DNA of 25,079 nucleotides from UBA10210 sp964408425 (GTDB lineage: Archaea > Micrarchaeota > Micrarchaeia > Norongarragalinales > Norongarragalinaceae), in NCBI GenBank assembly GCA_964408425.1, contig CAYOZI010000013.1, positions 1 to 25,079 of the forward strand, given 5' to 3'. Below the pieces are notes generated by a model, which worked only from the letters and a program-made list of their open reading frames with translations, made no database searches and was not told the origin of the DNA. A program made the position numbers and the translations under genes. Positions 14,790-20,333 of this stretch are shown here, piece by piece (within the stretch, counting starts at the first letter, position 1; each line of letters opens with the position of its first letter).

Positions 14790-16028
14790 ATGAACGCTAG
14801 GTTCGCAACGCTCTCAGTGGCGTTAATGCTTTTACTCCCGTTTTTTGCGCACGCGATTTCCTCGGAAGAGGCGTTGGCAAAGGCTAAGCCTTACTTGGAT
14901 TATGACTTGGCGCCGTTGCCCAAGCCGCTGTTCTCGATTTCCGATTACTACTGGGTTTACTCCCCTTCGATCTACTCGTCCAAAAAGATTTTCGTGGCGG
15001 TCTCCGATTTCACGGGGGAAATGGTTTTCGAGGAAAACGCCTTGAAGGCGATAGGCACTGCGGCGTTCAACTACGGCATTTACTCGGAATTCGTCAAGCA
15101 GAACAAATACGCTTTTTCCGACTGGGAGCCCACCGTGAGGCAGACGCTTACCGCAGTCCAAAGAAACGAAGATACGCTCGCTGCGTTGGAATCGCGGATT
15201 CAGCAGGATTACCCGACCGTAAGCTTTTTGGACTTGAGTTCCAAGAGCCAGACGCTTTACCAGAAGATTCTCGAGTTGGACGCGGTTGTGAGCGACGGAA
15301 TCGGTTTGGAAAGGCAGTTTGAAGCGGATTTCAGCGACTTGAGCTTGAACGCCTTGATAGAATACTACAAAAACGCTTTCGAAACCGCCAACGAATTCAT
15401 CTCGGCGTATGACGATTACAACAACGCGATTACGAAAAAACAGACTGAAATATTCAAGAGCGACATTCCCGGGCAGGACAACAAGAACATCATAGACAGC
15501 CTTGAAGGGTTGCGCTTGAAAATAGATTTGTTTGAAACCCTGCGTTACCAAAAGCCTGCGCAGGGAATTGCGAGGCTCGAGGGGGAGAGGGACAAATGGG
15601 TGGAAGATTCGCTGAATTCCTTGAAATACAAGCAACTGTACGTCGAAGTGCTGGCGTTGTACAATTCCCTAAAGCCTTCGATCGAAACGGTGTATTACAG
15701 CGAGGCGAACTTGAGAAGCTGCGGTTTGCAGACGCAGGCGGAAAGTGTGAAAAGCAAATGGCGGGAAATCCAGACGCTCATGGAAAAGGCGAGCGCCGAC
15801 GACTTGAACAGGCTTAAGGCGAAGCTTCCGCTTCTTCAAAGCGAATACGATTCCTTGAAGCAGCAATACGATTCCTGCATCAACCCCTCCAAGCCTTATA
15901 TCCCGTCCAATGGCGGAAGCGACGGTGGGACGAATTGGATTATGCCGATAGCCATCCTGTTGGTGCTGGCGGCAGGCGGTTACCTGGTTTGGAAGTACAA
16001 GCAGAACCAGGAAGAAACCTACGAGTGA
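14790..16028 (+). CDS. Secreted, membrane-tethered coiled-coil protein with PepSY-like N-terminus, 412 aa
   Basis: Residues 1-22 form a classic signal peptide ending in FFAHA. Next comes a region of about 90 residues in which SEEALAKAKPYL, YYWVYSP and VAVSDFTGEMVFEE resemble a PepSY-type unit. Residues about 110-360 are highly charged and helical, with long coiled-coil stretches and one Cys in each of RSCGLQ and DSCINPS. A Gly/Ser linker (NGGSDGGTN) precedes a C-terminal membrane helix (about 384-402) and a short charged cytosolic tail. The bulk should therefore lie outside the cell, tethered by its C-terminus. The function is unknown. A TATA box 26 bases upstream supports the chosen start. 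Confidence 0.8.
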   Translation: MNARFATLSVALMLLLPFFAHAISSEEALAKAKPYLDYDLAPLPKPLFSISDYYWVYSPSIYSSKKIFVAVSDFTGEMVFEENALKAIGTAAFNYGIYSEFVKQNKYAFSDWEPTVRQTLTAVQRNEDTLAALESRIQQDYPTVSFLDLSSKSQTLYQKILELDAVVSDGIGLERQFEADFSDLSLNALIEYYKNAFETANEFISAYDDYNNAITKKQTEIFKSDIPGQDNKNIIDSLEGLRLKIDLFETLRYQKPAQGIARLEGERDKWVEDSLNSLKYKQLYVEVLALYNSLKPSIETVYYSEANLRSCGLQTQAESVKSKWREIQTLMEKASADDLNRLKAKLPLLQSEYDSLKQQYDSCINPSKPYIPSNGGSDGGTNWIMPIAILLVLAAGGYLVWKYKQNQEETYE

Positions 16029-16077
16029 AAAAGCCTTTCTTTTGAAAAAAGAAAACCTTGGGAAAGAAATCAAAACG

Positions 16078-16111
16078 CCTTTTTTTACCGGTTTCCAGAG
16101 GTAAAAATAGG
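16078..16111. repeat. Inverted repeat upstream of the SWIB-like gene
   Basis: Positions 16078-16089 pair with 16100-16111 at 11 of 12 positions around a 10-base loop. The arms are CCTTTTTTTACC and GGTAAAAATAGG. The element lies about 50 bases after the stop at 16028 and about 40 bases before the TATA box at 16154. It could be a terminator-like hairpin for the upstream gene or an operator for the downstream one. Confidence 0.5.
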
Positions 16112-16153
16112 TTTTTAAACCGATTGCGTTAATAATTTCACTCGATTTTCCCT

Positions 16154-16163
16154 CTATAAAATC
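16154..16163 (+). promoter_or_regulatory. TATA box for the SWIB-like gene
   Basis: CTATAAAATC is a near-consensus archaeal TATA element. It predicts transcription from about 16185 and a leader of about 28 bases that carries the strong ribosome-binding site GAGGTGG (16201-16207). A second AT-rich palindrome, GGTTTTTAAACC, lies at 16111-16122. Confidence 0.6.
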
Positions 16164-16212
16164 GAATTGAGGTGGGGAGTTCGGGGATTTTTTTGAAAAC
16201 GAGGTGGATAGA

Positions 16213-16365
16213 ATGGCTAGAAAACCGTTTGGTGGGTACACCATCAGCTTCAAGGGCGTCGACGACTCTCTGGAAGACGTTTTCGGTGGAAGCGGAGTAA
16301 CTCCCAGCGAAATGACGAAGAAGCTTTGGGCTTTCATCAAGCGCAAAGGCTTGTCCAAGAAGTAA
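16213..16365 (+). CDS. 50-residue SWIB/MDM2-like miniprotein
   Basis: A very short gene with strong gene signals: a GAGGTGG ribosome-binding site 5 bases before the ATG, a near-consensus TATA box, and a 12-bp hairpin terminator after the stop. The N-terminal half (MARKPFGGYTISFKG) looks like a small beta unit. The C-terminal half, PSEMTKKLWAFIKRKGL, closely resembles the first helices of the SWIB/MDM2 fold (bacterial and chlamydial SWIB: TEVVKKLWAYIKKHGL). Only about half of a SWIB domain is present. The basic tail (KRKGLSKK) suggests nucleic-acid binding. The promoter and ribosome-binding site suggest high expression. The role is unknown; a small chromatin-like or transcription-linked protein is a reasonable guess. 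Confidence 0.8.
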   Translation: MARKPFGGYTISFKGVDDSLEDVFGGSGVTPSEMTKKLWAFIKRKGLSKK

Positions 16366-16397
16366 AGCAAGCGAAAAATCTTTTAGTGTTTTGAAAG

Positions 16398-16436
16398 AAA
16401 AGGGCTTTTCAAAAAAAGCCCTTTTTCTATTTCTTT
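16398..16436 (+). terminator. Hairpin plus T-tract terminator after the SWIB-like gene
   Basis: Positions 16398-16409 (AAAAGGGCTTTT) and 16414-16425 (AAAAGCCCTTTT) form a perfect 12-bp stem with a 4-base loop, followed by T-rich sequence to about 16436. It looks like a bacterial-style intrinsic terminator, which is uncommon in archaea. Because the stem is A/T-flanked on both sides, it could also serve the opposite strand, where vapC ends at 16454. Confidence 0.75.
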
Positions 16437-16453
16437 TTAAGTTTTAGGGTACG

Positions 16454-16906
16454 TTACTCGTTGCCTTTTGTTTGCAGCAACTCGTTAAATTCGGCCAGGG
16501 AAACTATTTTCCCCTGAAGGCTTTTCCTGACCTTTGCTTGAAGCAAATCCTTATCGCCCGATACGAAATAATCTATCTTTCCCGCAGAAAGCAGTTTCTT
16601 GGCGAAGACGTAAACAGGAATGTCTTTCTCGTCCCGAATCAAAGGTTTTGCTTCGTCAAACTCTTCTTTCGAATAATAGCTGTCGTCCGTAACGACATGA
16701 ACATTCGCCAGATTATAGAATAGCATGGCCGTTTCCAGAGGCATTCGGTTTCTTACGCTTACTTCAAATAATTCATCCCTAAGGTATTCGGACTGGTACA
16801 AGTCTATTTTGTTGAAACGAACCGCCTCTATCAAGCTTGAAGCGGCCGCGCCGTAATACAGTCCGGAGAATAAGACGTTGGTATCCGCTCCGATGCTGAA
16901 GCGCAT
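16454..16906 (-). CDS. vapC: PIN-domain toxin (VapC-like)
   Basis: A PIN-fold ribonuclease of 150 residues, the expected size for the toxin of a type II toxin-antitoxin pair. Acidic active-site residues are visible: Asp8 (GADTNVLFSG), Glu45 (YLRDELFE), Asp95 (RDEKDIPV) and Asp118 with Asp120 (VSGDKDLL). PIN toxins of this kind cleave specific RNAs when not bound by antitoxin. The gene starts 1 base after the stop of the ribbon-helix-helix gene, with AGAGG inside that gene as ribosome-binding site, so the two are coupled. All catalytic residues appear intact, so it is probably active. Confidence 0.88.
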   Translation of the reverse strand: MRFSIGADTNVLFSGLYYGAAASSLIEAVRFNKIDLYQSEYLRDELFEVSVRNRMPLETAMLFYNLANVHVVTDDSYYSKEEFDEAKPLIRDEKDIPVYVFAKKLLSAGKIDYFVSGDKDLLQAKVRKSLQGKIVSLAEFNELLQTKGNE

Positions 16907-16907
16907 T

Positions 16908-17135
16908 TCAAGCGAACCTCTTAAGCAGTTTCTTGCTTACGGCCTCCCGCGCGGCATCAATATCAACCACTTTGTTTTTGCACTCTTCAATTGCTTTACG
17001 CCACTCCCACTCGAATTCCGCCCGGCGAACCAAATCCCTTACGGCCTCGCTCCTGCTTCTGAACTCGCCATTTTCAAGCAGTTTTTCGAGAAACTTCAAC
17101 TGCGCAGGAGCCAGATCCACGCTTACATTCACCAT
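16908..17135 (-). CDS. vapB: Ribbon-helix-helix antitoxin (VapB-like)
   Basis: A protein of 75 residues. The N-terminal strand MVNVSVDL and helices around LKFLEKLLENGEFRSRSEAVRDLVRRA match the ribbon-helix-helix (CopG/MetJ-type) DNA-binding fold. The C-terminal charged tail is the probable toxin-binding segment. I chose the ATG at 17135 because AGGTGG (17141-17146) sits 5 bases upstream; the GTG at 17144 would overlap that site. It directly precedes the PIN-domain toxin. Family practice suggests the antitoxin dimer neutralises the toxin and represses this promoter; an AT-rich TATA-like stretch lies at about 17160-17176. Confidence 0.87.
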   Translation of the reverse strand: MVNVSVDLAPAQLKFLEKLLENGEFRSRSEAVRDLVRRAEFEWEWRKAIEECKNKVVDIDAAREAVSKKLLKRFA

Positions 17136-17186
17136 TATTACCACCTAATAATTTTTAGTATGCCCCATTAAAAAGCTTGCTTTTGC

Positions 17187-18074
17187 TCACTTCAAGTGCA
17201 ATTCCACGACGTCCCCGTCCTTCAGAACGTAGTCCCCGCTGACCTGCTGGCCGGCGAATTTTGCCGAACCCCACACTTTCGCGAACTTCAGGTTTTCGGA
17301 AAAGTCCTTGTGGATTTCCTTCGCCGCATCCAGAACGGTCCTGGCTTTCTTGCTTAAAACGATGGGCTTGTCGTACTTCGCCGCTTCCTTCGGCGTTTTG
17401 GCGAAAACGCGTATCACGTCCAGCGATTCGTAAAGCTTTTTCTTCAATTCCAAAACGCTTTTTTGCGAGAAAACGTCGTAGGAAAAAACCCCTTCGGCTT
17501 TCGCGTTTTTGCTGCAGGCGAAAAAGATTTTCTCGTTCCTAACGTCCTTGAAAAACGACTCTTGCAAAGGCAAATCCCCGTTTCCATCAAGAACGATCAA
17601 AGCCAAGTCCGCGTTTCTCGCGTAAGAATAAACCTTTCCCTTGTTTTCTTCCGTAACCGAAGGCAAATCGAGAACCTGAATCTGGATTTTTTCGTATTCC
17701 CAAGCCCCGGGCTTGGGAATTGCGGTTTCGAAAGGCGCCTGAGTGCTTTTCCCCCTCAAACCCGTCAGAACATTGAACAAGGCGGTTTTTCCGGAATTCG
17801 CTTGCCCCAACAGCGCGATCTGCACGCCTTGTTTTTTCACGAATTCGCTTGAACCGGTCTTGCGCTGTTTCGCCTTGATAACTTCCTTTTCCTGCTCTTT
17901 CTTGATGCGCGCCATCTTATGGCGTATGTCCGCGAGCAAAGAATGCGAGGACTTGTGCTTCGGGGCGAGGGAAAGCATTTTTTCCAAAGCAGCCAGCTTG
18001 TCTTCCGGCGTTTTCGCGTCGGAATAATCCTTCTCTGCGGCATAGTATTCCGGCGAAGCGTTTACGGAAGCCAT
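17187..18074 (-). CDS. DRG/Obg-related GTPase with TGS domain, divergent
   Basis: Related to archaeal DRG (Rbg) GTPases, which act on translation. Residues 1-80 are a charged helical region. G1 is GQANSGKT (90-97). The segment KPGAWEYEKIQIQVLDLPS matches the DRG G2-to-G3 stretch, but G3 ends DLPS rather than DLPG. The expected NKxD (G4) is missing: the matching strand reads FFACSKNAKAEG. The S5D2L insertion of DRGs also seems absent. The C-terminal 70 residues form a TGS domain (IRVFAKTP...KVWGSAKFAGQQVSGDYVLKDGDVVELH). At 295 residues it is shorter than DRG (about 365). GTP specificity may be lost or supplied otherwise. It is last in an operon with the HemK2-like and EamA genes (gaps of 4 and 7 bases). 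Confidence 0.85.
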   Translation of the reverse strand: MASVNASPEYYAAEKDYSDAKTPEDKLAALEKMLSLAPKHKSSHSLLADIRHKMARIKKEQEKEVIKAKQRKTGSSEFVKKQGVQIALLGQANSGKTALFNVLTGLRGKSTQAPFETAIPKPGAWEYEKIQIQVLDLPSVTEENKGKVYSYARNADLALIVLDGNGDLPLQESFFKDVRNEKIFFACSKNAKAEGVFSYDVFSQKSVLELKKKLYESLDVIRVFAKTPKEAAKYDKPIVLSKKARTVLDAAKEIHKDFSENLKFAKVWGSAKFAGQQVSGDYVLKDGDVVELHLK

Positions 18075-18081
18075 TTTTCCA

Positions 18082-18909
18082 TCATCCCAGCGCTATAAGC
18101 GTAATCGCGGTTAAAATCAACGCTATTCCAGCGTAATGGATTTTCTTGAGCTTTTCCCCAAGCATGAGCCTCGTCAAAACGATGACGCTCAAAATGTAGG
18201 AAGGCGAATAGGCGATGGAAACGAGGGAAACGGTTGAAAGCCCGACTCCCCATACTTCAACAAGATAAGCGAGAACCAACAGAAATGCCGGGATGAGAAA
18301 TATTTTGCCGGGCTTTGCGAGTTTTTTCGAGAAAACCGCGTAAAGGAAGAACAAAACCACACCCACGCCGACGTACAGGAAGTACGCCCCGAACGTTCCA
18401 ACCGAATCCACCAAAGGCTTTACCGTAAACCACGAGAAACCCCATACCACCGCTGCCGCAAAGGCGTAAAAAACGCTTTTCGAATCCGTCTTTCCCCTGT
18501 CCGATAAGATGAAAAGCGCCACGAACGAAAGCACCAGCCCGATCGTTTGGTTGAACGAAATCTTTTCGCCGAGGACGAAGAAGGCGGCTATTACGGTGAA
18601 CAAAACCCACAATTCGGAAACAGGCCCGACGAGGGAGATTTTGCCCGATTCCATCGCCTTGAAGAAAAGGAAATATCCTAGGGTCAACCCCAGCCCCACG
18701 AATCCTCCCAGCTGCAAGTCTGAAGCGGAAAAAGCCTTGTAATCGAACAAAAGAAAGTATAATGCGACCGGAAGCCAGGCGAGGAAGTAAATGTAGAACA
18801 GCGCGTTTTCCAAGCCTTTTTGCGTAATTGCTTTCTTGGAATAAACGTCTTTCAAGGCGAAAAACAATCCGGAGGTTATTCCCGCAATTATTCCCAGCGT
18901 CGCATCCAT
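18082..18909 (-). CDS. EamA/DMT-family transporter
   Basis: A protein of 275 residues with about ten hydrophobic helices in two repeats of five, the standard drug/metabolite transporter layout. EamA-type marks are the N-terminal IIAGITSGLFFALKDVYSKKA, the loop EKISFNQTIGLVLSFVALFILS closing the first repeat, and the matching LGEKLKKIHYAGIALILTAITLI at the end of the second. The substrate cannot be inferred. It lies 4 bases after the methyltransferase gene and 7 bases before the GTPase gene, so all three are almost certainly one transcript, though no shared function is obvious. Confidence 0.86.
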   Translation of the reverse strand: MDATLGIIAGITSGLFFALKDVYSKKAITQKGLENALFYIYFLAWLPVALYFLLFDYKAFSASDLQLGGFVGLGLTLGYFLFFKAMESGKISLVGPVSELWVLFTVIAAFFVLGEKISFNQTIGLVLSFVALFILSDRGKTDSKSVFYAFAAAVVWGFSWFTVKPLVDSVGTFGAYFLYVGVGVVLFFLYAVFSKKLAKPGKIFLIPAFLLVLAYLVEVWGVGLSTVSLVSIAYSPSYILSVIVLTRLMLGEKLKKIHYAGIALILTAITLIALG

Positions 18910-18913
18910 TTTC

Positions 18914-19474
18914 TCAAGCCTTCCCCGCTTTCAAAACGACTATTTCCTCGAAGAAAAACCGTTCGCTCCCGACTTTTTCAACTGAAAACCCTTTTTCTTC
19001 CAACTGTTTTTTCGTCTCTTGCCACTTGCTCAAGCTGCTTTGGACCAAGAGGATCATCCCTTTTTCATTCAAGTGGCTTTCGAACTCCCGCAAAAACCGT
19101 TCCGTCAGCTCCCTCCCGCTTTCCCCCGATTCGAGGGCTATATCGTCCACATTCTCGCCTTCGGAAACGGGGAGGTAGGGGGGGTTGAACAAAATGCAGT
19201 CGAACTTTTCCTCACCCAGCGATGAAAACAAGTCGCTTTTCGCGAAACGGATTTTGCCTTCCACGCCTTCCTTTGAAGCGTTTTGCTTTGCCACAACCAA
19301 AGCTTCGGGATTTAGGTCAACTGCAACCACGCTTTTCACTTCCGGGTTTTGAGCAGCGGCTATAGCTTGTATCCCGCTTCCGGTCCCCAGATCCAGGACA
19401 GTTCCGAAAGCGTGCGCTGAAACCGCTTTTTCCAGGAGGAAGGAATCCTCGCGCGGGAAGTAAACGCTGGCCAT
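18914..19474 (-). CDS. HemK2/Mtq2-like N5-glutamine methyltransferase
   Basis: A SAM-dependent methyltransferase of 186 residues. The N-terminus VYFPREDSFLL matches the VYxPxEDSxLL signature of archaeal and eukaryotic HemK2 proteins; motif I is LDLGTGSG (27-34), an acidic motif follows (VDLN), and NPPY (97-100) is the signature of glutamine/adenine N-methylases. It lacks the extra N-terminal domain of bacterial PrmC, as expected for HemK2. The likely substrate is the glutamine of the GGQ loop in aRF1, encoded at 7742-8839. Eukaryotic and several archaeal homologues need a Trm112 partner, not seen here. A TATA box at 19498-19506 lies 27 bases before the ATG. First gene of a three-gene operon. 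Confidence 0.87.
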   Translation of the reverse strand: MASVYFPREDSFLLEKAVSAHAFGTVLDLGTGSGIQAIAAAQNPEVKSVVAVDLNPEALVVAKQNASKEGVEGKIRFAKSDLFSSLGEEKFDCILFNPPYLPVSEGENVDDIALESGESGRELTERFLREFESHLNEKGMILLVQSSLSKWQETKKQLEEKGFSVEKVGSERFFFEEIVVLKAGKA

Positions 19475-19497
19475 ACAATACGTTTGTCAAATCAAAA

Positions 19498-19506
19498 CTT
19501 AAAACC
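19498..19506 (-). promoter_or_regulatory. TATA box for the HemK2-EamA-GTPase operon
   Basis: GGTTTTAAG on the minus strand is centred about 27 bases before the ATG at 19474 and fits a leaderless operon promoter. Confidence 0.5.
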
Positions 19507-19578
19507 GCCTTAGCCGATTGCCGAAGTTGAGTTCGGCGTTAGCGAAAGGGTTTTTAATTTCTTTTCTATCCTCCTTTT

Positions 19579-19588
19579 GTTTTAATCA
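19579..19588 (+). promoter_or_regulatory. TATA box for the HTH regulator
   Basis: TGTTTTAATC is centred about 26 bases before the ATG at 19610, supporting that ATG over the in-frame GTG at 19595. Confidence 0.45.
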
Positions 19589-19609
19589 TTCACGGTGGGT
19601 TTTGCTTAC

Positions 19610-20299
19610 ATGTCGATGGACCAGTTGAAAGTGAAAATCGCGGGAGAGATAGCGCTGAGCCCGAATCCCGGTGCTGCAATGAAGAAATGGCGCGAAGTTT
19701 TTTCCGTTTCCCAAAGCGAGTTGAGTGATTTTTTGAAGATATCGCCTTCGACCATCAGCGATTACGAATCCAACCGCAGGAAAAGCCCCGGAATCGGAGT
19801 GATCAAGAGGTTCGTCAATTCCCTTTTCGACATCGACATCAAGAAGGGAGGGGAATTTGTAAAGAGATTGATGGAATCCGAGCCGGAGCAGAAGTTTTTC
19901 GACGCGCTTGATTTCGAGAAAGCCATTACTGCCGAGCAATTCAGGAAACAAATCAGCGGCGTTTGCGTCGCCTGCCCGGAAAAGCTGGAGGAAATGCAGA
20001 TTTTCGGCTGTACCATTATAGATTCCATAAAGGTTATTCTCGAACTGCCTTACGAAAGCTTCGTGAAAATTTACTCTACCACTTCCCAAAGGGCGTTGCT
20101 TTTCACCGGCACGACTACAGGGCGGAGCCCGATGGTTGCGGTGAGGATAGCGCCCATAAAACCCGCCATGGTCGTGTTGCACGAGCTTCCGCCGGACAAG
20201 GTGGACAAGCTTGCGGTGAAAATAGCCGAGAGCGAAGGCATTCCTTTGCTCGTGACAAAACTTTCTCTCGAGGAAGTGAAGAAGGCGTTGAAAGGCTGA
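19610..20299 (+). CDS. HTH transcriptional regulator, COG1709-like
   Basis: A Cro/C1-type helix-turn-helix occupies about residues 20-70 (MKKWREVFSVSQSELSDFLK, then ISPSTISDYESNRRKSPG). The remaining 150 residues form a C-terminal domain seen in a group of archaeal regulators (COG1709-like), with GVCVACPEKLEE, SFVKIYSTTSQRALLFTG and LAVKIAESEGIPLLVTKLS; it probably binds a ligand or mediates assembly. Cysteines in GVCVACPE and FGCTI might sense metal or redox, but this is a guess. The TATA box favours the ATG at 19610. The giant surface-protein gene begins 34 bases after its stop with no clear promoter between, so the two may be co-transcribed. Confidence 0.82.
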   Translation: MSMDQLKVKIAGEIALSPNPGAAMKKWREVFSVSQSELSDFLKISPSTISDYESNRRKSPGIGVIKRFVNSLFDIDIKKGGEFVKRLMESEPEQKFFDALDFEKAITAEQFRKQISGVCVACPEKLEEMQIFGCTIIDSIKVILELPYESFVKIYSTTSQRALLFTGTTTGRSPMVAVRIAPIKPAMVVLHELPPDKVDKLAVKIAESEGIPLLVTKLSLEEVKKALKG

Positions 20300-20333
20300 A
20301 CTGGAAGAAAAGAATAGAGAGGGGTCCAGGGCA

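Noticed and set aside
16092..16105. ORB-like origin element (TTTCCAGAGGTAAA)
   Set aside because: It only loosely resembles archaeal origin recognition boxes, occurs once, and is better explained as part of the inverted repeat; orc1 is 6 kb away.
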